Shown here piece after piece: positions 21,049 to 29,711 of a DNA stretch of 36,538 nucleotides. The translations under genes were made by a program, and so were the position numbers. The stretch is from Candidatus Omnitrophota bacterium (GTDB taxonomy: Bacteria; Omnitrophota; Omnitrophia; Omnitrophales; JACROU01): positions 1-36,538 of the forward strand of contig JACROU010000077.1 in the NCBI GenBank assembly GCA_016214265.1. Direction: 5' to 3'. A model generated the notes under the pieces. It was not told the origin of the DNA and ran no database searches. It saw only the letters and a list, made by a program, of their open reading frames with translations. Numbering within the stretch: the stretch's first letter is position 1; every line of letters begins with the position of its first letter.

Positions 21049-21788
21049 GATAGGGACGGGGTGCGCGCCAAGGCGAATACGCTGACCTTTGAGGCCCCGG
21101 CCTCCTTTAACATTTTAGAGCACTCTTGGACTGTAGCCCCAGTGGTGACGACATCATCAACTACGAGGACCCAGCAATTTTTTAATTTCATGCGCTTTCT
21201 CACTTGAAACAAGTTTTCCAAATTTGCCAGCCGTTCCCGTCGTGTCAACCAGCTTTGAGGCGAACGGTGTTCACGGCGAAGCAGGATATCCTTTTTTATG
21301 GGAATATCCAAGATTTTAGATATCGTCTCGGCAATGATAAGGGATTGATTGAAAGTGCGCTCTTTCATCCGGAATTTGTCCAGCGGAACAGGAACAATGA
21401 AAGAGGGCAGTTCGGGCCATTGATTTTGGAATGTCCGTTTGATTTTTTTCTTGAACGTCTCAAGCAGCCAATATTTGCGCTCATATTTGATTTGATGAAG
21501 GACTTGTTTGAAATTATCGTCGTATCGAAAAACAGCGAAAATTTCGTCGAAGGTAATAGCTTTCCCGCGGCAAGCGTTGCAACGGCTTATTTTTTCAGTG
21601 TGTGGGGGGATTTCAACGCCGCACCCTCGGCAAATAGGTAACCGGATCCGGGCGAGTTTGATGAAACAGGCCCGGCACAGATGATCTTCAGTAAGGTGAA
21701 GCAGGCGTTTGCAAACAGCGCACCAGCCGGGATACAGCCAGCGAGCGAGGGTCCGGGTCAGCATTCGTAATTCAAAAACCGTGTTCAT
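21045..21788 (-). CDS. ComF family phosphoribosyltransferase-like protein
   Basis: 247 residues on the minus strand. An N-terminal zinc-finger region has CAVC, CRAC, CRGCG and CNACRG, followed by a PRTase fold with the phosphoribosyl-diphosphate motif VLVVDDVVTTGATVQECS near the C-terminus. FIVPVPLDKFRMKERTFNQS is the typical ComF middle. ComF/GntX proteins are linked to DNA uptake in competent bacteria and otherwise of unclear role. The first ATG (21788) has no Shine-Dalgarno. A good -10 lies just upstream, so the mRNA may be nearly leaderless. A second in-frame ATG nine codons in (before LTRTLARW) also lacks a ribosome site. It is co-oriented with and overlaps lptG. Confidence 0.88.
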   Translation of the reverse strand: MNTVFELRMLTRTLARWLYPGWCAVCKRLLHLTEDHLCRACFIKLARIRLPICRGCGVEIPPHTEKISRCNACRGKAITFDEIFAVFRYDDNFKQVLHQIKYERKYWLLETFKKKIKRTFQNQWPELPSFIVPVPLDKFRMKERTFNQSLIIAETISKILDIPIKKDILLRREHRSPQSWLTRRERLANLENLFQVRKRMKLKNCWVLVVDDVVTTGATVQECSKMLKEAGASKVSVFALARTPSLS

Positions 21789-21796
21789 GACCGGTT

Positions 21797-21825
21797 AATA
21801 TACACGAAAAAAAAGTGACAGTCAC
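21797..21825 (-). promoter_or_regulatory. Candidate comF-lptG promoter, minus strand
   Basis: On the minus strand GTGACT (21820-21825) and TATATT (21797-21802) are separated by 17 bp. Initiation about 7 nt after the -10 would fall within a few bases of the comF ATG. The -35 is one half of the palindrome that also serves the rpsU promoter. Confidence 0.5.
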
Positions 21826-21826
21826 T
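21814..21826. repeat. 13-bp palindrome AGTGACAGTCACT between comF and rpsU
   Basis: AGTGAC-A-GTCACT is a perfect inverted repeat around base 21820. It overlaps the -35 elements of both divergent promoters. Twelve of its thirteen bases recur at 22101-22113. It could be a repressor or activator site, or a copy of a dispersed palindromic repeat. Confidence 0.6.
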
Positions 21827-21843
21827 AAAACTGACGATATAAT
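21815..21843 (+). promoter_or_regulatory. rpsU promoter
   Basis: GTGACA (21815-21820, five of six consensus bases) and a perfect TATAAT (21838-21843) are 17 bp apart. The predicted start near 21850 leaves a leader of about 23 nt with AAGGA before the GTG start codon. Confidence 0.75.
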
Positions 21844-21872
21844 ACGCGCACTTTAAACGAAAGGATTCACTC

Positions 21873-22055
21873 GTGACCAAAGTTCTCGTCGGTGAAAATG
21901 AAAGTCTCGAAAAGGCGCTGCGCCGCTTGAAGAAAAAAGTAGAGCGCGAAGGTGTCCTTAAAATTTTAAAAGCCCGCAAGCATTACGAAAAGCCCAGCGA
22001 AATTAAACGCCGCGCCCGTCGTAATTCCCAGAAGAAACAACGCTTCGCTGTCTAA
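21873..22055 (+). CDS. rpsU: Small ribosomal subunit protein bS21
   Basis: 60 residues, GTG start at 21873 with AAGGA 7 nt upstream. bS21 is a small basic 30S protein that sits near the anti-Shine-Dalgarno end of 16S rRNA and helps initiation. The sequence has the family form: VGENESLEKALRRLKKKVEREG, then ARKHYEKPSEIKRRARR and a basic tail. It is a single-gene unit with its own promoter upstream and a strong terminator 30 nt downstream, in contrast to the long operons around it. Confidence 0.95.
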   Translation: MTKVLVGENESLEKALRRLKKKVEREGVLKILKARKHYEKPSEIKRRARRNSQKKQRFAV

Positions 22056-22084
22056 GCCAAATAGGGCGGATTTTTAAGATAAAA

Positions 22085-22122
22085 GGTGGCTGTTACCCTA
22101 AGTGACAGTCACCTTTTTTTTT
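22085..22122 (+). terminator. Rho-independent terminator of rpsU
   Basis: Left arm GGTGGCTGTTAC (22085-22096) pairs with GTGACAGTCACC (22102-22113) over 12 bp including two G-U pairs, with a 5-nt loop CCTAA. Nine T follow (22114-22122). The right arm repeats the palindrome of the rpsU promoter. Confidence 0.9.
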
Positions 22123-22130
22123 GCTAAAAT
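22102..22130 (+). promoter_or_regulatory. Candidate hisS operon promoter overlapping the rpsU terminator
   Basis: GTGACA (22102-22107) lies in the right arm of the terminator. TAAAAT (22125-22130), preceded by an extended-10 TGC, follows after 17 bp. Initiation near 22137 would leave a leader of about 28 nt containing GAGGAGG. Confidence 0.6.
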
Positions 22131-22164
22131 ACCCCTTTGTTTTTAGCGAGGAGGCGCCTTTCTC

Positions 22165-23454
22165 TTGAAGTATCAAGCACTTAAAGGAATGATGGACATT
22201 CTGCCGGATCAGGTTTGGAAATGGCAGTTTGTGGAATCTGTATCCCGGAATATCTTCAACCGCTTCAATTTCCAGGAAATCCGTACGCCTATTCTGGAAT
22301 CCTTACCTCTGTTCCAACGATCGATTGGTGAAGAAACCGATATCGTTCAAAAAGAAATGTTTCAGTTTAAAGACCGCGGCGATCGCGATGTGGTAATGCG
22401 TCCGGAAGTAACGGCCTCTGTCGTGCGTGCCTTCGTCGAGCATCAACTCAAGGACGGAAAGCTTTATTACATCGGCGCCAGTTTTCGCGCGGAGCGTCCT
22501 CAGGCCGGACGTTTTCGCCAATTTCATCAGGTGGGCGCTGAACTAATCGGAGGGAAAAATCCGGAGGATGATGTTCTTCTTCTGAAAGTATTGACGGCGC
22601 TACTGGCAGGGCTTGGTCTTCGCCGGTATCAGCTCAAAATCAACAGTGTGGGATGTCAAACAACCTGCCGTCCGGAATACCGGAAAGTGTTGAAAGAATA
22701 TCTGAAACAGAAGCACGCGCATTTGTGTGAAAACTGTCAGCGCCGCATCGAAACCAATATTATCCGGATCTTCGACTGCAAAGTGGAGGGTTGTCAGAAA
22801 GCGATTGAAGGTGCCCCGCGCGTTTTAGACCATCTGTGTAAACCCTGCGAGGAGCATTTTGCGAAAGTGAAAGAACTGCTCGATCATGAAAAAGATATCC
22901 CGTATCAGATTGAGCCGCGAATTGTACGGGGGCTGGATTATTATAACCGAACCGTTTTCGAGGTCAGTCATGACGCGCTTGGCGCCCAGAATGCGGTGGG
23001 CGGCGGCGGACGTTACGATACGCTGGTGGGCGAGCTCGGTGGATCAAAAGATATTGGTGCGTGCGGGTTCGCGTGCGGGATGGAGCGACTTCTGATGGCG
23101 CTCGACAGCGAAGAAGGGTTTAAGACCGAAGAATCGGCCCAGCGTCTGCGCTGCGGATTAATTTATCTTTGTGTTTTGGGAGGGAATCCTGAACTAAAAA
23201 CTGCCGCGCGGAAAATTCAAGGACAGCTTCGCGGCGCTGATTTTCGAGTCGAAGAACTCGCCGCCGAAGACAAACCGCTCAAAAAACATTTGGAAATCGC
23301 TAATCGTTTGCACGCGCTCTTTGTTTTAATTTTGGGAGAAGATGAATTCCGTGAAGGAACTGTTTCTGTCAAAGATATGAATTCCGGCACTCAGGAAAAA
23401 ATTAAATTAGACGCAATCGAAACCTATCTGAAAGGAAGGCTGGTCTCGCGATGA
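22165..23454 (+). CDS. hisS: Histidyl-tRNA synthetase
   Basis: 429 residues, TTG start at 22165 with GAGGAGG (22148-22154) 10 nt upstream. It charges tRNA-His. Class II motifs are the motif-1 region RNIFNRFNFQEIRTPILE, motif 2 in FRAERPQAGRFRQFHQVGAE, the HisRS-specific RGLDYYNRTVFEV, and motif 3 in GFACGMERLLMAL. The insertion between motifs 2 and 3 has the CENCQRR...DCKVEGCQ...CKPCEEHF cysteines common in bacterial HisRS. The anticodon-binding domain fills about 335-429. The stop overlaps aspS by 4 nt, a common hisS-aspS pairing. Confidence 0.96.
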   Translation: MKYQALKGMMDILPDQVWKWQFVESVSRNIFNRFNFQEIRTPILESLPLFQRSIGEETDIVQKEMFQFKDRGDRDVVMRPEVTASVVRAFVEHQLKDGKLYYIGASFRAERPQAGRFRQFHQVGAELIGGKNPEDDVLLLKVLTALLAGLGLRRYQLKINSVGCQTTCRPEYRKVLKEYLKQKHAHLCENCQRRIETNIIRIFDCKVEGCQKAIEGAPRVLDHLCKPCEEHFAKVKELLDHEKDIPYQIEPRIVRGLDYYNRTVFEVSHDALGAQNAVGGGGRYDTLVGELGGSKDIGACGFACGMERLLMALDSEEGFKTEESAQRLRCGLIYLCVLGGNPELKTAARKIQGQLRGADFRVEELAAEDKPLKKHLEIANRLHALFVLILGEDEFREGTVSVKDMNSGTQEKIKLDAIETYLKGRLVSR

Positions 23455-25235
23455 GTAACAGTTTGTTTGTGACAAAATTCCGAACCCATACGCTGGGTGA
23501 ATTAAATAAATCGAATGTCGGCCAAGAAGTAACGGTTGCCGGCTGGGTAGCGAAACGCCGGGATCACGGAGGTTTGATTTTTGTAGATTTGCGTGATCGA
23601 TTTGGCTTGACTCAAATTGTGTTTAATCCAGAAAAGGTTCGTGAGCTGCACAAAGAAGCAGAGAAAATCCGCCTGGAATATGTGATTCAAGTCACCGGAA
23701 AAGTCGTTCCGCGTCCAGCTGGAACCGAAAATCCGAAATTGCCGACGGGGGAGATTGAAATTGAAGCAAGCGATCTCAAAATTCTGAACGCCTCCGAACA
23801 GTCTCCGTTTGAAATTTCAGAGGACTCCTTTGTTTCTGACGATGTCCGGCTCAAATACCGGTTTCTGGATTTACGGCGCAAGATGATGCAGCGAAATTTA
23901 AAATTCCGCTACGATGTCACGCGAGTCGCGCGAACTTATTTTGATGGCCAAGGCTTTATGGAAGTCGAGACGCCGTGCCTGACGAAGAGTACGCCGGAAG
24001 GCGCGCGCGACTATCTGGTTCCGGCGCGGCTTTCTCCCGGAGATTTTTACGCCCTGCCGCAATCGCCACAGCTCTTCAAACAGCTGCTCATGGTGTCCGG
24101 CATCGACCGCTACTATCAGCTGGCCCGCTGCTTCCGCGACGAGGATTTGCGCGCGGATCGTCAGCCCGAGCACACGCAAATCGATGTCGAGATGTCTTTT
24201 ATCGGCGAAGAAAATATTATGAATTTGATCGAGGGATTGCTAGTTTCGGTGTTTAAAAATTTGATGAAGATCGAGCTTAAAACCCCGTTTCGCCGTATGT
24301 CATACGACGAAGCGATGAATCGCTACGGATCGGACAAGCCGGATCTCCGATTTGGACTGGAAATGTCGGACGTCACCGAGCTATTCAAAGACACCGGATT
24401 TAAAGTGTTTCAGGATGTTATTCAGGCGAAAGGCGCGATCAAAGCGCTTCCGGTTTCCGGCGGCGCGCAATTTTCCCGAAAAGATATGGACGATATGACT
24501 GAGCACGTCAAAGGGTTTGGCGCGAAGGGGCTGGTGTGGATGAAACGTTCCGCGGCCGGAGAGTGGGAATCACCCGTAGCGAAATTTTTCACTCCTGAAG
24601 TGCTGGAGAAAATAGCAAAAACCCTCAACGTGAAAAATGGCGACGTCGTATTTATGGTGGCCAGTGATTGGCGTACCTCGTGTTTTTCACTCGGCGCACT
24701 CCGGAATTATCTTGCCAATAAATTGAAACTGATTGCCGAAGGCAAATACGAACTTTGCTGGGTGGTCGACTTTCCGATGTTCGAATATAGTGACGAAGAA
24801 AAACGGTTGATGGCTTTGCATCATCCGTTTACCGCGCCGAAGGATGAGGATGTTCCGAAGCTGAAGACCCATCCCGAGACTGCGCACGCGAAAGCTTACG
24901 ATATCGTTTTGAACGGAACCGAAATCGGCGGCGGCAGCATTCGAATTCACGATCGGGGAATTCAGTCTCAGGTATTTGAATGTCTGGGCATCGGCGAGGC
25001 GGAAGCTCAGGAGAAATTTGGATTTTTGCTGAAGGCACTCAGTTTCGGCGCTCCGCCGCACGGAGGCATTGCGATCGGGCTGGACCGGTTGTGTGCGGTA
25101 CTCCTCGGAGCGGAATCTATCCGTGACGTGATCGCTTTTCCGAAAACGCAAAAAGGTACTTGTTTGATGACAGAAGCGCCGTCCAAAGTGGCGCCAAAGC
25201 AATTGAAGGAGCTTCATCTAAAGCCGGTAGCATAA
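23451..25235 (+). CDS. aspS: Aspartyl-tRNA synthetase, probably non-discriminating
   Basis: 594 residues, bacterial type. The OB-fold anticodon domain has [23 protein letters not shown]. The class II core has [54 protein letters not shown] and, at the end, [13 protein letters not shown] insertion domain (about 280-420) marks it as the bacterial form. His39 in RRDHGG corresponds to the residue (His31 in Pseudomonas) linked to relaxed tRNA choice, so it may also charge tRNA-Asn with Asp for later amidation by GatCAB. That is inference. It overlaps hisS and is 16 nt from phoH. Confidence 0.95.
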   Translation: MSNSLFVTKFRTHTLGELNKSNVGQEVTVAGWVAKRRDHGGLIFVDLRDRFGLTQIVFNPEKVRELHKEAEKIRLEYVIQVTGKVVPRPAGTENPKLPTGEIEIEASDLKILNASEQSPFEISEDSFVSDDVRLKYRFLDLRRKMMQRNLKFRYDVTRVARTYFDGQGFMEVETPCLTKSTPEGARDYLVPARLSPGDFYALPQSPQLFKQLLMVSGIDRYYQLARCFRDEDLRADRQPEHTQIDVEMSFIGEENIMNLIEGLLVSVFKNLMKIELKTPFRRMSYDEAMNRYGSDKPDLRFGLEMSDVTELFKDTGFKVFQDVIQAKGAIKALPVSGGAQFSRKDMDDMTEHVKGFGAKGLVWMKRSAAGEWESPVAKFFTPEVLEKIAKTLNVKNGDVVFMVASDWRTSCFSLGALRNYLANKLKLIAEGKYELCWVVDFPMFEYSDEEKRLMALHHPFTAPKDEDVPKLKTHPETAHAKAYDIVLNGTEIGGGSIRIHDRGIQSQVFECLGIGEAEAQEKFGFLLKALSFGAPPHGGIAIGLDRLCAVLLGAESIRDVIAFPKTQKGTCLMTEAPSKVAPKQLKELHLKPVA

Positions 25236-25251
25236 CTCGACAGGAAACAAA

Positions 25252-26205
25252 ATGGGCGCAAAATCTGAACCGGGTAAGAAAATCCTAAAACTTAATTCTG
25301 ACGAAGAGGCGATACGTTTATTCGGCTCGCTGGATGAAAACCTTCGTTTCGCGGAAGAACAATTCAAAGTCAAAATTTCCGCGCAGAATTATCGCCTGAT
25401 CATCACGGGCTCGAAAAACGGTGTCGAACAGGCCTTTGAGTTTTTTCAAGAAAAGCTCGCAGAAAGCCGTGTGGGCTCACGGGAAGAAGAGAAACCTAAA
25501 TCCACTGCGCCCGCGAAACATGTCACTGATTCTGGTGCCAATCTCGACAACATTCAGTTTCATCACAAGGGAAAGTTGATTCGCGCCAAAAGTTCGCATC
25601 AATCGGAATATCTGGAAGCCATTGTCCGCAACGATATCGTCATGTGCATTGGTCCGGCGGGAACCGGAAAAACGTATCTGGCTGTTGCGCAGGCGGTGGA
25701 CTATCTCAAAAAACGCAAAGTCGGCCGAGTCATTCTGACCCGTCCGGCGGTAGAAGCGGGCGAAAGCCTGGGGTTTTTGCCCGGTGACCTTTATGCCAAG
25801 ATCAATCCGTATTTGCGTCCGCTTTATGACGCGCTTTATGACATGCTCGAATATGACGATGTGGCCAAATATCTGGAACGCGGCATTATCGAAGTGGCGC
25901 CGCTGGCTTACATGCGCGGCCGCACGCTCAGTGACGCCTTCATCATTTTGGATGAGGGGCAGAACACGACGCATGATCAAATGAAAATGTTCCTGACACG
26001 TCTCGGGATCGCGTCTAAATTGGTGATTACGGGTGACATCACCCAGATTGATCTACCCGGAGGTAAAAAATCCGGACTTATTGAATGTCAAAAAATTCTG
26101 AAAGGTGTGAAGGGCATTAATTTCATGTATCTGACCGAAAGCGATGTGGTGCGCCACGCGCTGGTGAAAGATATTATCCGCGCCTATGACCGCTATGTTC
26201 CATAA
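25252..26205 (+). CDS. phoH: PhoH-family ATPase (YbeZ type)
   Basis: 317 residues, ATG 25252 with AGGA 6 nt upstream. An N-terminal KH-like region (about 10-75) and a linker are followed by a P-loop domain: Walker A GPAGTGKT (134-141), then [32 protein letters not shown] and Walker [12 protein letters not shown]. PhoH proteins are RNA-linked ATPases. The phoH-ybeY neighbourhood in many bacteria ties them to rRNA processing. Here ybeY lies one gene downstream, with the HD phosphohydrolase between, the order typical of Firmicutes. The 3' end overlaps the next gene by up to 20 nt. Confidence 0.94.
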   Translation: MGAKSEPGKKILKLNSDEEAIRLFGSLDENLRFAEEQFKVKISAQNYRLIITGSKNGVEQAFEFFQEKLAESRVGSREEEKPKSTAPAKHVTDSGANLDNIQFHHKGKLIRAKSSHQSEYLEAIVRNDIVMCIGPAGTGKTYLAVAQAVDYLKKRKVGRVILTRPAVEAGESLGFLPGDLYAKINPYLRPLYDALYDMLEYDDVAKYLERGIIEVAPLAYMRGRTLSDAFIILDEGQNTTHDQMKMFLTRLGIASKLVITGDITQIDLPGGKKSGLIECQKILKGVKGINFMYLTESDVVRHALVKDIIRAYDRYVP

Positions 26206-28414
26206 AAACCAACAAGTAACCTGGGCTGATCGATTGCTTCGCGGGCTCATTTACACCGGCTCGTTTGGGCTGGTGCTTTTTTTGCTCGTTTACGATCGGT
26301 CGTCGGATTCCTGGGATTATAATTTCAAAGAAGGCGAACCCTCACCCCGGACGGTTTACGCGCCTTTTGATTTTTCTTATGTCAACCAAAAGGCCACTGA
26401 AGAAGCCCGCCAGCGTGTGTCACTTCAATCGCTTCCGGTTTATCGGACAGATTTGAATATCGAAAAAGATGCAGTTGGAAAAATCAAAGCATTATTTGAA
26501 GAATTGCAAGGTAATCGCAAGTCACGAAAAAAAGACAAGGTGGTTCCTTCATCACTGTTTTATGAGTCCCTTGCTTTTTCCGAAGACGAAATAAAAATGC
26601 TGCGTGATGAGAAAGAAGTGCCTGGTTGGCAAACGGCTCTCGAGGCGATTCTTTCCGAGGTATTCCATACCGGGATTACACAGCCTCAAGATAAGCTAAC
26701 TTTGATGGCTCAGGGAAGAAATAAAATTCTTTTAGCGGAAGACAAGCAGGAATTTGAAATTGATACAGCTAAATTAATCACATTGGATGATGCTCGCAAC
26801 AGGGTTCAGGAAAAGCTTCAGGAGAAATTTGGCAGAAATCGCAGGTTGAAAGATGCTTTTGCGCGAATTTTGAATTCTGTCATCATTGCCAATTTGATTT
26901 TGGATGAGAAGGCTTCTGCGAAGCATCGAGAGGCCGCGGTTAAAGGTACCGCTGAAATAAAAGTAGATATTAAACGAGGAGAGCTGGTTGTTCAGCGGGG
27001 TAGAAGGATTGGCGGTGAAACAGTTCAAATCCTCAGTGTGATCCAAAAACGGACGCAAAGTCGGGAGATACTTCAGAAAATATTTTCCCAGGCGCTGATT
27101 GTTTTCCTGCTTTATCTCTTGCTGGGAAGTTATTTCAAGTTTTTCGAACCGAAGCTTGGTTTTTCAGTAAAACATTTGCTTTTGATTCATTCGCTTTTGG
27201 TGCTGAATCTGCTAATTTCAAAAGTGATTCTCTATTTCCACTGGGGGTATTATCTCATTCCCATTTCGCTCGCATCATTGTTGCTTGTCCCGCTGGTCAA
27301 ACCCCGAATTGGTTTTTCAGTAGGTTTTATTTCCGCAGCTTTGTCCAGTCTGCTTTGCGGCTGGTCACTTGAGGTATTTCTCTTTGGGCTTTTTGGATCG
27401 TTGATGGGCGTTTTCAGCGCAAATGGCCTGCGTAAGCGTATTCAATTCGTTACGGTGGGACTAACAGTGGGAGCTGCGCAGGGTATCACTATTTTTGCCG
27501 CCCAGCTTTTTCAAGGAATTCCGGTTCTTGATGCCGCCAAGATGAGTGCGCTGGGACTTGCGAATGGACTCTTGATTACCATGCCGCTTTTCAGTCTTCT
27601 GCTCCCGGTTTTTGAGCATTTGTTCAATTTAACGACGGATATTACTCTCCTCGAACTTTCAGATTTGAATCATCCACTGCTCAAGAAAATGGTGATTGAA
27701 GCGCCGGGAACGTATCATCACAGTTTGATCGTCAGTCATTTATCAGAGGAAGCCGCGAAAGCAATTGGCGCGAATGCGCTTTTAGCCCGTGTCGGCAGTT
27801 ATTTTCACGATATCGGAAAAATGGTGAAGTCGGAATATTTCGTGGAAAATCAGCCAAGCCGTGAAGAAACAAAGCACACCGATTTGACCCCCCAGATGAG
27901 TTATATGATTATTCTGAGCCACGTGAAAAAAGGAATTGAGTTGGCTCGCAAGAATAAACTGAAAGACGTTATCATTAATTTTATTCCAGAGCATCAGGGG
28001 ACAGGTGTGATTTATTATTTTTATCGCAAGGCGCTAGACCAAAAGAAAGATGGCGAAGTAATTAACTCAGATGACTTTCGCTATCCTGGTCCCAAACCGC
28101 AATCGAAGGAGACCGCGATTGTGATGCTGGCCGATTCATCGGAGGCAGCGTCCCGTTCGCTAGAAGCGTACACGCCGGAAGTTATCCGGGAGTTGGTAAC
28201 CCGTATCATTTTGGATAAACTTAAAGACGGTCAGTTGGATGAATGCGATCTTACTGTCAAAGATTTGGATGATGTGAAAGAAAGTTTTATCCGGAGCTTA
28301 ATGGCTGTTTATCATTCCCGGATTCCGTATCCCAAACAGGATGAAGAAAAATCCCTCAAATCGAACAAGCTCAATCACGGTCGAGATCAGCGCGCGAAAG
28401 TGTCCACTCAGTAA
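26186..28414 (+). CDS. pgpH: 7TMR-HDED/HD-domain membrane phosphohydrolase (PgpH-like, c-di-AMP phosphodiesterase family)
   Basis: 742 residues. A first helix (about 18-37) leads to a long extracytoplasmic 7TMR-HDED domain (about 45-290), a cluster of membrane helices (about 295-480) and a cytoplasmic HD domain. HD residues visible are [13 protein letters not shown] (around His511), SYFHDIGKM (His541-Asp542) and IPEHQGTG. Firmicute PgpH hydrolyses cyclic di-AMP to pApA; whether this one does depends on a cyclase elsewhere. ATG 26186 has no clear ribosome site, nor does ATG 26195, so translation may depend on reading out of phoH. The last 74 nt overlap ybeY. Confidence 0.88.
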   Translation: MTAMFHKNQQVTWADRLLRGLIYTGSFGLVLFLLVYDRSSDSWDYNFKEGEPSPRTVYAPFDFSYVNQKATEEARQRVSLQSLPVYRTDLNIEKDAVGKIKALFEELQGNRKSRKKDKVVPSSLFYESLAFSEDEIKMLRDEKEVPGWQTALEAILSEVFHTGITQPQDKLTLMAQGRNKILLAEDKQEFEIDTAKLITLDDARNRVQEKLQEKFGRNRRLKDAFARILNSVIIANLILDEKASAKHREAAVKGTAEIKVDIKRGELVVQRGRRIGGETVQILSVIQKRTQSREILQKIFSQALIVFLLYLLLGSYFKFFEPKLGFSVKHLLLIHSLLVLNLLISKVILYFHWGYYLIPISLASLLLVPLVKPRIGFSVGFISAALSSLLCGWSLEVFLFGLFGSLMGVFSANGLRKRIQFVTVGLTVGAAQGITIFAAQLFQGIPVLDAAKMSALGLANGLLITMPLFSLLLPVFEHLFNLTTDITLLELSDLNHPLLKKMVIEAPGTYHHSLIVSHLSEEAAKAIGANALLARVGSYFHDIGKMVKSEYFVENQPSREETKHTDLTPQMSYMIILSHVKKGIELARKNKLKDVIINFIPEHQGTGVIYYFYRKALDQKKDGEVINSDDFRYPGPKPQSKETAIVMLADSSEAASRSLEAYTPEVIRELVTRIILDKLKDGQLDECDLTVKDLDDVKESFIRSLMAVYHSRIPYPKQDEEKSLKSNKLNHGRDQRAKVSTQ

Positions 28415-28814
28415 ACGCGAACTCGAAAGATTTATTGGTAGAGTTCTTGCCTTTATTCGCAAAAAACACTATGGCGTAAGTGTGTTTGTTGTGGATTCCC
28501 GTAGGATGAAACGACTTCACAAACAATTCTTTGGTGATGCCAGCGACACCGACTGCATTTCTTTCAGTCAGTTAGAAGGCCGGGCTGTTGGCGGGGAGCG
28601 CTTGCTTGGCGATGTTTTTGTTTGCTGGAATCAGGTGAAGCGGCAAGCGCAGGAATTTGGGAATACCCCGCAGAAGGAGCTGTTATATTGCGTAATTCAT
28701 GGTCTTCTTCATTTAATTGGGTATGAGGATCAAAAACAGGGTGCCCGGGCAATAATGTTCAAATTGCAGGACCGAATTTTCAAGAGACTTCACCATGGCC
28801 ATACAAAAAACTGA
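28341..28814 (+). CDS. ybeY: Endoribonuclease YbeY (16S rRNA maturation)
   Basis: 157 residues, starting inside the end of pgpH. YbeY is a metal-dependent RNase for 16S rRNA 3'-end maturation and ribosome quality control. The N-terminal strand SITVEIS, the DTDCISF motif, GDVFVCW and the metal site HGLLHLIGYED are visible. The canonical site is HGxLHLxGYDH, so the third histidine is Asp here, a variant I recall from Bacteroidetes YbeY too. No Shine-Dalgarno stands at a useful distance from ATG 28341, suggesting coupling to pgpH. The 3' end overlaps recO by 20 nt. Confidence 0.9.
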   Translation: MKKNPSNRTSSITVEISARKCPLSKRELERFIGRVLAFIRKKHYGVSVFVVDSRRMKRLHKQFFGDASDTDCISFSQLEGRAVGGERLLGDVFVCWNQVKRQAQEFGNTPQKELLYCVIHGLLHLIGYEDQKQGARAIMFKLQDRIFKRLHHGHTKN

Positions 28815-29565
28815 AGCCCTCGTTCTCAAAAAATTTGATTTCCGCGACACTTCGTTAATTGTTACTCTGTTTACCCGTGATTTTGGCAAGATGAAAGTAG
28901 TAGTGAAAGGAGTGCGCAAAGAGGGAAGCAGCGATCTGGTTCATTTCGAGGTGTTGAATCACATCGACATTGTTTTTTATGAGAAGGCCCGTGCGGAACT
29001 TCACCTTTTGTCCGAATCATTTTTAATTGATCCCATCCTCGAACTTCGGAACTCATTCAGAACGTATACGTTCGGTTGTTACTTGGCGGAACTGGTAGAC
29101 GCTTTATTTGAAATTCACGAACCTTCGCCGAAAATTTTTGATTTTCTGCTTGAAACGTTGAAACGGATTACTTCTCGGAATATTTCATGTGAAGTGCTCA
29201 AGTTTGAGCTCGGAATTTTAAAAGCGGCAGGACTGTCTCCCGGAATAAACGCCTGCGTTCGTTGTGCAAAATCTAGTGATAGTCGTTGGAGCTGGAGTCC
29301 GCGGCAGGGAGGGCTGCTTTGCGGAGCTTGCGCTATTCGAGAAGCAAAGATATTTCCAGTATCCGCTGAAAGTTTTGAGGTAATGCAAAACCCCGGTTTT
29401 TATCAGGCGGATCATGGTGTTTACAAGGATGTTGAACAATTAGTGCGGGAATTTATCCGGGCCCGTGTCGAGTATCCGATTCGCTCGGCCGAGTTTCTTT
29501 CTTCGACGGACAGTTTCAAGGCGGGGTTGGCTGTGAAAGCCTCGAGAATTGCCGGGGAAGTCTAG
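28795..29565 (+). CDS. recO: DNA repair protein RecO
   Basis: 256 residues, ATG 28795. RecO anneals single-stranded DNA and, with RecR, loads RecA at gaps. The N-terminal OB fold has TEALVLKKFDFRDTSLIVTLFTRDFGKMKVVVKGVRK, the family start. A zinc site is formed by CVRC and CGAC (about residues 156-182), with GGLLCGAC typical. The length is normal. It closes the phoH-pgpH-ybeY-recO overlapping run. Its stop codon overlaps the stop of a possible small ORF on the other strand. Confidence 0.92.
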   Translation: MAIQKTEALVLKKFDFRDTSLIVTLFTRDFGKMKVVVKGVRKEGSSDLVHFEVLNHIDIVFYEKARAELHLLSESFLIDPILELRNSFRTYTFGCYLAELVDALFEIHEPSPKIFDFLLETLKRITSRNISCEVLKFELGILKAAGLSPGINACVRCAKSSDSRWSWSPRQGGLLCGACAIREAKIFPVSAESFEVMQNPGFYQADHGVYKDVEQLVREFIRARVEYPIRSAEFLSSTDSFKAGLAVKASRIAGEV

Positions 29566-29633
29566 TCGATGACGCTGAGGACTACCAGAATCAGCACCAT
29601 CATAAATACCTGAAAAAATTCTGCAATCCCCAT
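29562..29633 (-). CDS. Possible 23-residue single-span membrane peptide
   Basis: The minus strand has ATG 29631-29633, 23 codons and TAG at 29562-29564. A full AGGAGG (29642-29647) sits 8 nt upstream, the best ribosome site in this gap. The peptide starts MGIAEFFQVFMMVLILVVLS and ends VID: a short polar N-terminus and one strongly hydrophobic stretch of about 18 residues, fitting a single membrane helix. It overlaps the end of recO tail to tail by 4 nt. I do not recognise a family. No convincing minus-strand promoter was seen, and chance occurrence cannot be excluded without conservation data. Confidence 0.45.
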   Translation of the reverse strand: MGIAEFFQVFMMVLILVVLSVID

Positions 29634-29641
29634 ACTTGCCC

Positions 29642-29647
29642 CCTCCT
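29642..29647 (-). promoter_or_regulatory. Consensus Shine-Dalgarno on the minus strand
   Basis: AGGAGG followed by more G (plus-strand CCTCCT) lies 8 nt before the ATG of the 23-residue ORF. A full consensus in an otherwise AT-rich gap is the main argument that the ORF is translated. Confidence 0.5.
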
Positions 29648-29711
29648 AAGGGTGTTTAATTTCATCGACTCTATTTCATTTTTCCTTTACTTTAAAACTT
29701 CTCTACCTAAT

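Noticed and set aside
22700-22860. Cysteine-rich insertion in HisRS as a novel zinc domain
   Set aside because: The same cysteine pattern is common in bacterial histidyl-tRNA synthetases.
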